DNA of 64,000 bases from contig NC_056523.1 in the NCBI RefSeq assembly GCF_019175285.1, positions 204,689,000 to 204,752,999 on the forward strand, read 5' to 3'. Under the pieces are notes generated by a model, which worked only from the letters and a program-made list of their open reading frames with translations, ran no database searches and was not told where the DNA came from. Positions 44,243 to 57,049 of the stretch are shown in pieces. Numbering within the stretch: the stretch's first letter is position 1; the number at the start of each line of letters is the position of its first letter. A program made the position numbers and the translations under genes. The DNA comes from Sceloporus undulatus (Eukaryota; Chordata; Lepidosauria; Squamata; Phrynosomatidae).

Positions 44243-44378
44243 GACTCTGCTCCATAATTCAGTTACCTGCAATGACAAAGGCCTGCGGTCAGGATTAAAT
44301 CGTGTCCCCTTCATTTTAAGAGCAGCTATGCATAACACTTTGGTAACAAAGGAAAATCTCTCTCCAGAGTCTTCCCCA

Positions 44379-44388
44379 TGTTTTTATC
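44379..44388 (-). promoter_or_regulatory. TATA-like box upstream of the tetraspanin frame
   Basis: The minus strand reads GGATAAAAAC about 140 bp before the chosen start codon. A leader of about 110 nt would follow. Single weak motif only. Confidence 0.2.
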
Positions 44389-44559
44389 CAGGTGAAGGTG
44401 ATATGCAAGCTCCACCCCAGATCCTTTTCTAATTAAAGAAGAATAAATACTCTAATAGCTTTCCCTTAAGGAGACCTTCATCCTTCAAAAGCTTATGGGT
44501 GAATGCTAAGTAGAGACATTCATATGAAAATTGAAAGCACTCATAGGAGAACTGTTTTT

Positions 44560-44665
44560 TGGATTTATAGCATGATAGAGTTGGAAAAGACCTCAAGGGC
44601 CATCAAGGCCAGCCCCCTGTCATGCAGGAATGCACAATCAAAGAACTCCCAACAGATGACCAGCT
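44560..44665 (-). mobile_element. CR1 LINE 3' end fragment
   Basis: Contains 'atagagttggaaaagacctc', 'agggccatcaaggcc', 'ccccctgtcatgcaggaatg' and 'actcccaacagatgacca', the antisense of the CR1 3' region also present at 38740-38876. Confidence 0.82.
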
Positions 44666-44845
44666 CCCAGAAGCCCATAACCAGAAGACTACAACTTCTA
44701 GAATTCTGAATCCAGTATGAGAAATGGCTATGCTGGGTGAGGGATTCTGGGAAGCCTGGCAAACAAAGCTGTTGTGTTACAGCAGGTCAGATACAGCCTG
44801 CCATCTTTTGTTTGTTGTCACCTGCCCTCACGTGGATTGTGACCC

Positions 44846-45412
44846 ATGACAACTGTGTGGATCAAACATCTCCAAGGCCCCTGTCTTCCACTGCTCTGCT
44901 TAGTTCCTATAAACTCATACATATCTAAGACCTCCTTAATAGAATACATCCATCTAGTATGTACCCTTCTTCTCTTTTCTACTTCCTACCACCGTTCCCA
45001 ACATTATAGTTTTTTTTCTAATGAGTCTTCCCTTCTCATGATAAGCCCAAAGTACAACAGCCTCAGTTTTGTCATCTTGTCTTACATAGAGATTTCTGGC
45101 TTGATCTGCTCTGAGACCCATTTGTTTGTCTTTTTGGCTGTCCACAGAACACTCAGCACTCTTCTCCAGCACCACGTCTTGAATGAATTGATTTTCTTTC
45201 TATCTTATTTCTTAACTGTCCAGCTCTCACATCCATACATGGTAACAGGAAATACAGTGGCTTGCATGATTCTAAATTTTGCTCTGAGTTGTATATCTTT
45301 GTATTTTAGAATCATTTCTAGTTCTTTCACGGCTGCCCTCCCCATTGTTAATCTTCTTCTGATTTCCTGGCAGTAGTCCCCATTCCTATCAATGTTTGAT
45401 CCCAGGTATTGT
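44846..45412 (-). mobile_element. Bov-B LINE 3' fragment
   Basis: Collinear with 33640-34680 but without the family A element. The junction sequence 'aacagcctcagttttgtcat' at 45056-45075 is the undisturbed version of that insertion site. Coding remnants are on the minus strand. Confidence 0.88.
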
Positions 45413-47639
45413 GTTATGTAGTGCTACTGCCAAGGGTTCTACAGGGTTTGAGGTAGAGATCTTTCATATCACATCAGATATTTTGATGGCAGCAGCAGCA
45501 AGAGACAAGATGTGCCTCTTCCAATTCATATATACAGACACTGACTGGATCTCACTATGAAAACACTGGTAAGAGAACAAAACACCACATCTGAGGGGGT
45601 ACAAGGAGGTCTGTGCGGCAACACATCACCAACATGTCCCCACAGCTGTACACCCCTAGCATGTACCATCCAGGGCACTATCTCACTCTTCCTAATGGCT
45701 CTGCACCACCTACTACTGAAGTCAATGAAATCCCCAAGATGCCATTGGTACTGAATCTAGAATCTTCCTAGGGCAAAGCAGATGCTTTTCCTCTGACCTG
45801 TGGTTCTTCTCCTTCTGTCTCACTGTAGGATAGGGGCTGGATTTATTAGCTAGCTCTTCAATGGGTTTATTTCACTTACCCTTGGGTAAGCCTATGTTCT
45901 ATACCAACTGCAAAAACTGTGAGTCCCACATCCTATTTGATGGGATTGCCAATTGTTCAGAAAAAGGTGCTTCTTGGCCTGGCCTGCTCTTGTGTTTTGA
46001 ACAGTAACTTGCTGAGTAGAAGGTGAGGCTTTTCGTAGCCTGGAGCTAATAAATCCACCCACCAAGTGACTGTTAAAGGCCCAGCTACAGCAACTGGCTG
46101 AAACATTGGCAATTCCACAGCTTGAGCCAGCAAAAGAAGGGATGCAATCGGATGCAAAATGACACCCACCTTGATAGGTCATGTAAGCCAATGTTATGCT
46201 TTAGAAGAAATCACTGTGCATTAAATGCTAGGCTGTGGGGGTTCTGTTTGTTCATGAAAGTCTATGTATTTTGCAGTCAGAAGGACAAAATCATTTCCAA
46301 ATAGATGGCAAAGGAGAATCCATGGCCAGAAATGAAACACCAATCAAATATATATTTCATCAGTTCTACCAAATTAAGGCAGCAGTCCCAGGAAAAGTAA
46401 TTCATTTAAATTCACAACAGGTCTTGTGCTTTACTTTAGTCTAGCAGAGGCTTGAATTACATGCCCATTTATCTGGGACTATCTCCCATGAAAGACTTCA
46501 GATTAGACATATGAGATTACATTTTAATTCTAAATAAATCTTGACAACTTTATGATCTCTGAATAAGGAAACCATACATTTATTTTTCTTTTTGAATTGC
46601 TTTTTATGTTTTGGATTTTTTCTTTTTGACAGAGCAAATGCATTTAGGAAGTGTATGATAACTAGAAATTGAACAGGTACATTTCTCTGCCATGGACTTT
46701 CAGTGTTGGACAAGAATCCATTTCTGTCTGTCTGATAGCAACTGCATCTGTAACAAAAAGATGGGAGATAAAGAAACAGTGAAACAGGCAAAAGAATAGG
46801 TTTGATGAGTGAATCAGTTAATGCTGTTCTGCATCATTTTTGCTTGTGTCACTGTGACACTTTCTGCATGAATCTGCACATTTTAAAATAAAAAAACCAC
46901 ATACTTAAATTGTACTTAAATACATCTTTAAATACACAATTTTAGATTCACTTTCTCTCAAAGTATACCTTTTAAATGCTGAAATATATATCTGAGTTTA
47001 TTTTCTCCTATCAAAATCTTGTGGGCTGCTATCCATTAAGTTGTGAGGTCAGCTCCTATAAGAACTATAGGGATTCTCAGAGCAAATTCCCCAAGTTCCC
47101 TGATACTTCTTTAAAAAATGCTGCTTTACTCATACATTATTCTTATGCCTTTAAGAATAGTTGACCTACTTCCCTCATTATTTAATTTCTGGTTAGGAGC
47201 TCTTCTTTTGAAAAATGCCTGTAATATGAAATGCAGAAGAATAATGCTATGTTTTTTCTTCAAAAATATGACATCTCTTGTTCTTTAAAAGTGATGGATT
47301 TTTGCAATACAGGGAAAGTTCTAAGCTATAACCCCTGTTTGACAGTAACGTTGTATTATGTATCAGGACAGTTCTTGGGATGCAGCTAGGGAGGTAATTG
47401 ATTTAGTTCCTATGTTAGTATTTTGCCTCTGGCTGCATCCTCTGAAATAGAGATGGGCACTGTTTGGTCCTGCTGCAGATAATTTTGAACTGTAATTCCA
47501 CAATATTGGAGTATTGTGGAGTATTGTGGCTGGGGGTTCTGGGAACTGAAATCCAAAACACTGGGAGGTTCAGATGTTTCATACCTCTGCCCCAAAACAT
47601 TGCTTCCCCTCATACTGTTACCTAGAAGGCTGAACTTTC
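45413..47639. other. No gene recognised
   Basis: A 99-codon minus-strand ORF (45892-46191) and smaller ones show no familiar domain. A fragment at about 47484-47560 ('gtattgtgg' three times, 'gggttctgggaactgaaatc') is a common short DNA-element end. The rest is unrecognised. Confidence 0.45.
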
Positions 47640-47915
47640 CATAGAAACCAAGATGGCTAAGCTGAGACTATCATATGTTGGCCATATCATGAGAAGACAG
47701 GACTCACTAGAAAAGTCAATAATGCTTAACAAAGTCGAAGACTGCAGGAAAATAGGAAGACTGCATTTCAGATAGATAGACTCATTCAAGGAAGTCACAG
47801 CCCTGAGTCTGCAAGACCTGAACAAGGCTGTTGATAAAAAGGTGATTTAGAGGTCTCTTATTCATAGGGTCATCGTGAGTTGAAGGCAACTTGATGGCAG
47901 TTAACAACAATGGTT
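47640..47915 (+). mobile_element. Bov-B LINE 3' end
   Basis: Plus strand. 'accaagatggctaagctgag', 'gttggccatatcatgagaag' and 'gactcactagaaaagtcaat' correspond to the C-terminal region (YVGHIMRRQDSLEKSIML-like). It ends 'gcaacttgatggcagttaac' plus 'aacaa', the tail shared with Sauria SINEs. Confidence 0.88.
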
Positions 47916-48442
47916 TAAATTTAATATTGTTTTAATCTTAACTTTTTGTATGATTTCAGATAAATGTGGCTTTACTTCTATTTTTTTTTATTCTTAAAGC
48001 TGCCTTGAGTCCTACTCTTGAAAAATGCATTATGTGAGTAAAATGGTTGATTGACTGAGTGTTACTTGTTTATTTACAGATGTACTATTTATGTCCAGGG
48101 TTTTCAAAATGATGTGCATCAATAAAAGAACAACAACATAATACATAAGTGTGCCGAGTCAGATTTTTGCTGCAGTGGATACTTTTGGGCAAGGGATGAA
48201 CTTTCCCCGTGTTTTACAAAACTTAATATTATTATTCCCCAGGAGCATCTATTTTAGGTTATTAGGATATATAATGTATTGCTCTTATTTTTTGACTTAA
48301 TTTGAATGCATCAATTAACAAATATCTTTTGTTTGCTATGCATCTTTCCCCTTCATGCAAGTCTGAAGTGATATCTCTTTTACTTGAACAAGATTGCCAA
48401 ATGACCAGAAAAACAACAGTCTTCCCTACTGAGTCTTGAGTA
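47916..48442. other. No gene seen
   Basis: AT-rich, unrecognised. Confidence 0.5.
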
Positions 48443-48542
48443 NNNNNNNNNNNNNNNNNNNNNNNNNNNNNNNNNNNNNNNNNNNNNNNNNNNNNNNNNN
48501 NNNNNNNNNNNNNNNNNNNNNNNNNNNNNNNNNNNNNNNNNN
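48443..48542. other. Assembly gap, 100 N
   Basis: A run of exactly 100 N, a customary scaffold-join size. Confidence 1.
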
Positions 48543-49133
48543 CGCCCTATCGATGACCTTGAACTAAAGACAAAGAAAAATGATGAGATTGTAATTATTA
48601 AATTAAGAACTGTGCAGAGACTTGTGGAACTCCCCAGTCTTTGGAGCTCAGCTGCAGTAGCCTAGTTGGTGATTGCTTATTTCAGTATATGATGAACATG
48701 AGGGCCAGTGGAATCTTGAAAGAATTTCCAGGGTCACAGAACTTTCCTTCAGAGATGCCATAACTTCTCTCATGCAACCCATTTTGGTGAATCTTTAGAA
48801 ACGCTGTGCAATATTGTTGGAATCCTAGCACGCTGCACACATTATAACACTGGCTAACACCCCAGTCTCACAAGGATGCTCTTAGCCAGTTCATTGTATC
48901 TCCATTCTGGTTCCCAGCCTGCACACACCACATTTCAAAATTCCCTCCACTATTCATATGGTCATTCAGCCACCCTGGGCTTAGGCAACATCTTTCCTCC
49001 TGCCTTTGTCCTCCAATGACCATAGCTGAAACTGAATTTGTCACCTCATCACCATACCTACAAGTTTTGCATTTCTATGGCTGATCACATAGTCTGATTA
49101 TAAAGGTCTTTCCTGGGCAATATTTCACGCCAT
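48543..49133. other. No gene seen
   Basis: Unrecognised sequence. Confidence 0.5.
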
Positions 49134-49232
49134 GAATCTGAGGAAGTAGACATGGTCTATGAAAGCTTATGTTACAACTTCTTTCACACTATTAATTTCA
49201 AAGGTGCTACAGGATCCCTTTGCATACTGATA
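49134..49232 (+). mobile_element. Common sauropsid interspersed repeat
   Basis: Contains 'aatctgaggaagtagacatg', 'tatgaaagcttatgttacaa' and 'caaaggtgctacaggatccc'. The same unit, opposite orientation, lies at 25384 (partial) and 41270-41590. Family name not assigned. Confidence 0.6.
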
Positions 49233-49295
49233 TTCCAAATACAGCTATATCTCTGAATACTACCCCCATGCTGGAAAAGTCTCTTTAGTCATACA

Positions 49296-49453
49296 TTCTG
49301 CCCCCCACATCCACAGATTCAAACATCCATAGCTTGAAAATATTTAAAAAAATATATAAATTCCAAAAAGAAAATGTAATGATACTGGAACATCCACAGA
49401 TTTTATTATCACACGAGGTCCTGGAACCAAACTGCAGGGCCCACTCTATTGTG
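49296..49453. mobile_element. Tigger/pogo-like MITE, decayed
   Basis: 'catccacagattcaaacatc', 'cttgaaaatatttaaaaaaa' and 'gaggtcctggaaccaaactg' correspond in order to the copy at 16353. The terminal CAGT ends are lost. Confidence 0.65.
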
Positions 49454-49560
49454 TATACACCTATTTCTGGAATAATGTGGTTCCATTATCTAGCATCCTC
49501 AGGCATGACATGAATACCTCCAAGCATACTGAATTGCTGGATACTGAATACCACTAGGCT

Positions 49561-49905
49561 AGTGATGGCAAACCTTTTAGGGACTGAGTGCCCAAATTAA
49601 AAGGCCTTCTGGAACTGGGTGTTACCCAGTGCTGAGGGTGGGACTTCCAAGGGGATGGGACTTCTGGGGCACAACGTCTTCCTCCCTCCCTCCTGGGACT
49701 TCAGTTGCCTGTTCCTCCTCTTCCCCCACCCCCGGACCTTCAGTTGCCCTTTCCAGAGATAGCTGATGGCCTGGGATGGCTGGGAAGAGGAGGAATAGGC
49801 AGACGACTGTTCATACTCTTCCCTACCCTGTGTGTGCCACAAAAATGGTTTCACATGCCATCTCTGGTTCGTCACCACATCCCTAGGCTTTCCTTGCCAG
49901 GGTGA
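49561..49905. mobile_element. hAT-type MITE
   Basis: The left end 'gtgatggcaaaccttttagg', with 'gactgagtgccc', pairs with the right end, which on the opposite strand reads 'ggtgacgaaccagagatggc'. This is a common sauropsid hAT element. The body is GC-rich. Target duplication not resolved. Confidence 0.6.
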
Positions 49906-51467
49906 CAACCTACATTGGCAAACAATGGTATTATAGACAGTAAATGGCATGGTTAGCTTTGGGAGAAGAACAATGAACTCTGTACTTCTCTTGCTTTGTT
50001 ACTGATAATATGACCATAATCTTTATGCTTGGCCAGGCTAAATAATGGATCTGTCTTACCTGGGTGCATATCTGAGACATTACTGTCTTTAGTAAAGCAA
50101 AGTGCTGGGTAATGACTCTCTGAAGGTCCAGATGAAACTTCCCTTTTTAAGAAGAACTTCCTTGCCTTAAATTTCTTTTCCCACCTCAAATCCTTTAAAA
50201 GAAACACCGATTCAAAAGGTAGTTGTTGCAGGGTAGGACCTACTTGAAGCATCAACCAAGAGTTCAGAGATTATGTCTGCCTCCTTCTTCTAGAGTCCTT
50301 TTACCTGAACCTTGTTCCTTTCAAGATCAAATAACTTTTTCAGATCTCCCAGAAACTGGGATTTTGACCAGAGAATCTTGTTAGCTCATTCTCTTTCTCA
50401 AAGTCCTGGGTCTGGCTCAATTAGCTTGTCCTTTTCTCCTTTGTGCTGCTCAACTAGAAGTGCAGTGCTCCCTACAAAGGTCGAACAGAACTAAGGAAAA
50501 GTAATTTTTATCAATCCTAAAGCCTATCCTTTGAGCAGTTCTTTTCTTGCACATTGAGGCTCCCTTAGTTTGCCCACTTTTCTTGGGTATATGTGGGAGG
50601 GGTATAAAAAGTATTGTATTACTCTTATTTTTGAAATTCTTTTTTGTCTTATGTTCCCTTCCTCTTAGCAACCTGTTAACTTCAGATTGCTTAACCCAAT
50701 CTTCTCTTGCCTTGTACATTTGCTCATTTGAGTTAGCTTTTCACTATCTCAAAGCAACTATGCTCTAAGTAGCTGTTTGTATTTTTCATATATTGTTTGG
50801 CATTTATGAAGTTCTGCCACAGTGTTTGCAATCACCAATGCAATTATTATATACTTGTATTGATTCTTTATGTATTCAAAATTTCCCCTATAGATGGTCC
50901 TGTGTGGATGTGGGCTAATAACTCTGATTTCTCTAAGATGCACTACTGCCAAGGTCAAAAGATCCTTTATAACATGTCTGCTCAGAACATGTATGACATC
51001 AAGTATGTCTTCTGACTACGAAGATTATCACATGAGCACTTACCGTGAGTGAATCACTAGGGAAAGGTTTGAGAAGCCTGTGTGTGTGTGTAACCCTGAA
51101 ATGCTTCACCAGAGTTATGCAATCATGAGCTCCCTCTAGTGTCCTGGAATCATTCAGGGAGAGTGACTTCCCTACAAATGCTAATCTTCCATTTAGACCT
51201 TGAATTCTTCCCTCTCTTCTCTAAATCCTGGGGACTCTGCTGACTCACCAATGTCCACTCTTTCTTCAACTCTCAACAGCTTTGCCCCTGTGTCTGTACG
51301 CCCATCTTCCTTCACAACTAGGCCTCAGCCCTGGCTTACTCCCACAGTTCGGTCACTCCATTCCTGCTTTCGGGTGGCCAAACATTTGTGGAAAAAGTCC
51401 AGGGAGTGGGCTGATTTTATTCATTAAAAATTTGTTTTTCTTCCTTTTCACGTGTCCTGTCAAACTA
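49906..51467. other. No gene recognised
   Basis: ORFs up to 100 codons, none recognisable. A short (GT)n lies at 51081-51090. Confidence 0.5.
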
Positions 51468-51721
51468 CACTGCTCCCTCGGGTTACGAAATTAATTCGTT
51501 CCGCGGCCGCTTTTGTAACCCGAAAAGCCTTCGTAAGCCGAATTGCCATAGGCGCTAATGGGGAAAAGCCGCGTTTCGTGCGAAAAAGCGCCGAAAAGCA
51601 CCAAAAAATTTTTTCGTAACCCAAAAAAACATTTGTAACCCGGAACAATTATTTCCAATGGGATTTTTTCGTATCCCGGAAATTTCGTAACCTGGGTATT
51701 TCGTATCCCGAGGTACCACTG
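51468..51721. mobile_element. Tigger-type MITE with TTACGAAAT ends
   Basis: The left end is CACTGCTCCCTCGGGTTACG and the right end on the opposite strand is CAGTGGTACCTCGGGATACG, flanked by TA on both sides. The motif 'cgtaaccc' or 'gtaacccg' recurs through the element. CpG sites are mostly intact, so it is comparatively young. Confidence 0.85.
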
Positions 51722-51815
51722 TATTATAAATTATTGATCTGCATCAATGAAAGGTGTCCACACGTTTCTTCTCCACCTTCAACACTTTGCTAAAACCCTC
51801 TCCTCCTCCTGTCTC

Positions 51816-51840
51816 NNNNNNNNNNNNNNNNNNNNNNNNN
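51816..51840. other. Assembly gap, 25 N
   Basis: A run of exactly 25 N at the left border of the second duplicated block. Confidence 1.
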
Positions 51841-52329
51841 GCCACAGGCAAGGCGATATGCAAAGGCATTGCCCAGGAGATCCTTGCTTGGATAAAGGAG
51901 TATACCTGGTATCTACCATGAACTCACCTTCCCAGGAGGGGCCTAACGTCTTCTGAGAAGTTATTGTCATCATTCACTTACAATTTATTGAAAACACTCC
52001 AGATCATAATACCTTTAGATGGTTTTTTTTTCCAAACGTGTGAAATCTCCTTTAAACATGCCAACCATGAGATCACACATGAGATGAATGACAGGAAGGC
52101 CTTGTGCATTGAGCCATACTATTCAATTTGTTTGTCCCTCTCCGTTGTTTTACATACTTTCTTGTCATCAGTAATCAGATCTTGGGATTAAGAATGATTT
52201 GGTGAAATTGGCCCTTGTTCAGGATTATTGCATGTATTTATAGGAGGAAATGTTATCTTGAAGAAAGTATGGGCCTCAGAACACATTGTTGTGTAACCTG
52301 CGATAAACCTCCAATTATTTTAGAATAAA

Positions 52330-55300
52330 AATCAGGGCCACATAGTGGCCCAAGCTACCTTCAAAGTGTGACATCTGCCAAGACCCACTGTTCCTCCACT
52401 ACTCTGCTAAATTCCTCCTGCATCCCATACCCATGACTTCCTTAATAAATTCCATTCCATCCTGGCTGTTGGCCTTCCTATCTGTCCTGACTTCCCTTCA
52501 CTTTTCCCAGCATTATTGTCTTTTTCTCAGTGAGTCCTTCCTTCTCCAAACTGGAAGCTGTCCTAAAGTATGTCAGCCCTGCAGGCCTGATACAAACGGA
52601 TGTTTTGTGGCGTTGGCGGAGGCGCATTCCGAGGGTTGAGGTACTGCACATCAATCACCACAGTCTCTAACCCTAGACCTCAGTGGTGGATGGCTTCCAT
52701 GGTGGCCTCCGCATCCACTGGGGGCATCCATGATGATGCTGCCATCCTCGCAGCGTCCCCCTGCCACGCATGGGCTGATGTCATAAGGGCTTGCGTTGCA
52801 GGCAAGGAGCTCTATTTTGCAGCTCCTTTCTAGAGTGGATCATTTCCCATGTGCAACCCCACAGCTGTGGGAACAATTCTGCGGAGAAAGGGCACCACCC
52901 CTGTTCGCCTGCTTGTAGGGCCAGGGTGTCCAGGGGCATAAAGCCCCCAGGACATCCTTTTTCCGGCTCTGGAAAAGCCGCATTTTGCCGTTCGGTCAGT
53001 GGCCCCCCCCCGGAGAAATGCTGGGATGTAGGGCCCGCGGGGCTGCCCGTGGTGGGCTTGTCGTCTGGCCCAATCCCGCGTGAAAAGGGGCGGCTGCAGG
53101 CCGCCCCATTTGGGGGCTCATCTGGTATAGCCCCTCAGTTTTGTCATCATGGCTGTCCAGGGAGTGTTTCTTCTGGCGTGCTCTGCTCTAGGACTCATGT
53201 GTTTTGTCCTTTTGGCTATCCATGGGATCCTCAGCACTCTTGTTCCTGGGACCCGACCACATTTCCATATGAAGGATTTTCTTCCTAGCATTCTTCTTAA
53301 CTGTCCCCGCTCTCCATTACATTGTAGGCAGGGAATACAATGCCTTGTATGATTCTAGCTTTTGTGCTCAGTTGTATATCTTTGCTTTTTGGAATCTTTT
53401 CTAGTACTTTCATAGCCTTCCCCATTCTTAATCTTCTTCTAATTTCTTGACTGTCAGTCCCCATTTCTATCAAATGTTTGATAGAAAGGTATGGGAATTC
53501 TTTTACTATGTAATTTTTCATTGTCTGTTGAACTTGTGAAGTCCTTGGTGGTCCATTATTTTTTGTTTCTTTACATTTAACATAAGCCGGCTTTTGCACT
53601 TTTCTCTTGATCTTCCTTAGTAGGTATTTCAGAATCTATGAGGTTTTCTGCTCATACTTGGTGTCATCTGGGGATCTAAAATTGTTGATATTCTTCCTCC
53701 TATTTTTTCACTCCTCCTTCTTCTGTGTCCAAGCCTGCTTTTCTTATAATTTGTTCTGCATACAAGTGAACAGATAGGGTGAAAGGATACAGCCTTGTCC
53801 GACTTCTTTGCCAATTGGGAACCATTCTGTTTCTCCATGTTCTGTTCTCACAGTAGCCTTTTGTCCTGAGTGCAGATTCCTCATCCGGACTATCAGATGT
53901 GTTGGGCACTCCCATGTGTTTTAAGGGCCTACCATAGCCGTTTCATGCTCTATGCAGTCAATGGCTTTTGCTTTGTCTATAAGCACATGCTGATTTTCGT
54001 TTGGAAATCCCCTGGTGCGCTCTATTAGCCTGAGATTTCTCTCTCCATGTTTGGTTGGAGTCTATGTTGCCGGGTTTGAGCATGATTTGCTTGCATGGGA
54101 GGATCAGTGGTATGGTCCTAGAGTTGTTCCAGTCTCTTGTGTCTCCCTTTTTGTAGATGGGGATGATATTGATCGCTTCCAATCTGTTAGCCATCATTTG
54201 TTTTCCATATTTGTGGAGTATGTTTGTTGCCCAGGTTGACTCTGTCAGTGTAGATTGTAGCGCGTTCAATTGGACATATCATCTATTCCTGGTGTGTTTT
54301 TTGCTATTTCTCTTATTACAGTTTCCACCTCAGTTTTTAGAATCTAGGGTTCATCTTCATATGGCTCTTCATTCCATCTGTCCTTCATTTTGTCATGTCT
54401 TTTGTATAATTCTTGTGTTATTGCATCCAACTTTTTTTATTCCTCCTGGTCTTGATTATGTTATTTTTATTGTCATAGAGTGTCCCAGTCCTTAGCTTGC
54501 ATTTCTTTTGATTTCCATCTGTGAAATAGATCTCTTGTTCTTCCCTTATTGTTGTGTCTTTTATTTCTCTGCATTGGTTATTGTAGTAATTTTCTTTATC
54601 TTTCCTCACAAGCTGTTGATCGTTACATTTATAATTCTGAGTTCGTTCCTATCTCCTTTTCTTTTACTTCTCTTTTTTTTTATTGCTTGTAGGGGGGTTT
54701 TTCTGTCATTCATGTTTTTTTCTCTTTCTTTTTATTTATGAAAGTGTCTGTCTGCTTCTTTCTTTTCATTAGTCTCTGAATTCAGCCACAGTTCCTTTCT
54801 CAATCCATTAGCTTAGTAGTGCAAATCTATTTCTTATGTTGTCAGTAAATTCTGTTGAGATATTATTCAGATCATATTTTGGTATAATCATTGGTATGTT
54901 TTCACCTTGAGTTACTCTTATTTTGATATGAGTAATTCCTGATCAGTGCCACAGTCGGTTCCTGGTCTAGTCTGGCCACCAGTATAGAGTTCTGTCATCT
55001 TTTACTTCCCAGTTATATAATCTATTAATTTTTACGTTAACCATCTGGTGATGTCTATGTTTAGTAGCCTTCTTTCTGGTTGTATGAAAAAATGTGTTTT
55101 GCAAGGAATAGGTTGTTGGCTTCACAAAAAATCTATCAGATACTCACTGCTTTGTTTCTTTTGCCTATCCAATCTGTCCTACTGTTTTTGATTCTTCTTG
55201 TTTCCAACTTTTGCGTTCCAATCTCCAGTGATCAGCTTGACATCCTGTGTTGGGTACTGTCAATTCTTCCTGTACTCCTTCACAGAAACTATCAATTTTT

Positions 55301-55760
55301 TCCTGTTCTGTCTCTGTGGTTGGTGCATAACTTGATTATGTGATACTCAGGTTTACCATGGAGCCTTACTGAATGATTTGGTTTGATTCCGCATTGTATT
55401 CTCTGACTGCTTTTGCCCACCCCTCTTGTTGAAAGCCACCTCATTTCTTCTTGTTTTTCATTGTCTAATAGAACCCTGTGTGGTTGTCTGATTCAAGTGG
55501 CCCATCCCTGTCCATTTTAACTCATCTCATCTCCAGTACTGCTATATCATGTGTTCCATTTCTATTTTTACTATGTCCCGCTTCCCTTGGCACATGCATT
55601 CACATTCCATGTCCCTATTTTATATGTGGTTGTTGCTTTGGATTGCCATTTCCCTTCCTGAAGGGTGTCTGCTATTTGTCTTGGCATCTTTCTTATGCCT
55701 TTGGCTAATCTTGCAAATGTGATATCCCTTTATCTCTCCCGCCTTCCCTTTTCTGTTTAA
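52330..55760 (-). mobile_element. Bov-B LINE, second copy of the 33640-36965 element
   Basis: The same insertion as in copy 1, including the nested family A element. Frames are more fragmented because of the extra indels. Pieces of linker and endonuclease are still readable on the minus strand (for example at 54418-54609). Confidence 0.85.
52584..53134. mobile_element. Multi-hairpin element, second copy of A6
   Basis: Starts GGCCTGATACA and ends with the inverted GGGGCTATACC-like end before 'tcagttttgtcatc'. It is present at the same Bov-B position as in copy 1, so it predates the separation of the two blocks. Confidence 0.82.
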
Positions 55761-55789
55761 TGGTCATGTTATGAGATGCATGTTGAATA

Positions 55790-56290
55790 TAAAAATACTA
55801 GGGTAGCGCCGATTCAAAGAACAGGCAAACAGAAAAGTAGGTGGGGTAGCATTTATATGCAAGAAGTGTTCACCTTTGAAAAAAATCATGATTTATACAA
55901 GAAAAAGAGGCTGGAGCATTTGGTAAAAAATAAAGGAAGAGAACAACAGTGGCATACTTGTGGCTTTGTTACAGACTACCCTCCCCCAAACCCGACTGAT
56001 GACTTAGATGAGGCTTCCGGATGAAATGTGCACAAAAATTGAAAAAGTAAAGCTATATAGAATAATTCAACCTAACCTACTAGATTTCTTGAAAGTCAAA
56101 ATGCCAGAAATGTAAGGCCAACAAAGGCTTCATTTGGCTTGGCAGCAAATTTCCTTGCTCGAAGTTGGAGAAGGGAACAAAGTCCTCTCCACGTTGGATA
56201 TACAGAAAAGGAGTAATGGGGTGGCCATGTTCTTCTCATGGTCAGAAATGCTCAGAGGGTGGGGGTTCAGATTACCGAGAGTTTCTTAAA
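55790..56290 (+). mobile_element. CR1-like fragment, second copy
   Basis: Counterpart of 37050-37560. Reads TDYPPPNPTDDLDEASG in one frame. Confidence 0.6.
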
Positions 56291-56359
56291 ATGGCTATTG
56301 AAGGCCCAATTACAAAACATTCCAGTGGAAAGAAAGTGGGAAATGTCTAATGAATTCCC

Positions 56360-56625
56360 GCCAGAGATCATGGGAGTTGAGAGGGTTTGTTCACATTGCC
56401 TTTGCTCCTGTGATTGACGCAGGAGTAAACTAAGAATGCAGATCTTACCACATTTCCCCAGGATTTTCCTGTTCTTGAAAAAAGCTGCCGCAGAGCCTAG
56501 GTTGCATATGGGTTGTGTCCTGTCAGCATCAGGGGTGCAATAAGATCGGCCTCCTTACAGTTACATCCCACGGACTATCACAGAAGCAAAGGCCATGTGA
56601 TAAATTCCCAAATCCCATGATACCC
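56360..56625. mobile_element. Long hairpin, second copy
   Basis: Counterpart of 37641-37900. Both arms are present, again starting around 'atcatgggagttgagagg' and ending 'aaatcccatgataccctgg'. Confidence 0.65.
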
Positions 56626-57049
56626 TGGCCTTGGAGGGAGAGAAGTGCAGGCACGGTCACCGTACCTCTGCCCCAGAGCAGATGAAAGCCTTCCTCAATT
56701 CCATCTACCCTGCTGGCTTGGAGAGAAGTTGAACAAACATATCGGCTTTACATATCCTTTCCCCACTGTCCATTCCCTTCTTTTTTTGTGTCTTGTCTTT
56801 TTAGATGGTAAGCTTGAGGGCAGGGAACTATCAATATGACCATCTGTAAGCACTCTGAGCACCCTTGCAGCTGAAGGCAGAGTTATATACTCTGAATAAA
56901 TAAATAAATGATATTCTTGCCGACCGGCTAAAAAAAGTGGCTAGCCAGTGCTATGGTTAGCAGATTTGTAACTGGTTGACAGATCAAATCCAAAAAGTAC
57001 TTGCTCTTCCTCTTGGAGCCGGTCACAGCAGGGCGCACTTTACAAGTAA

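Noticed and set aside
45892-46191. 99-codon minus-strand ORF with several cysteines, considered as a further tetraspanin exon
   Set aside because: Lies upstream of the frame's start on the minus strand and does not contain a membrane span or the CCG motif.
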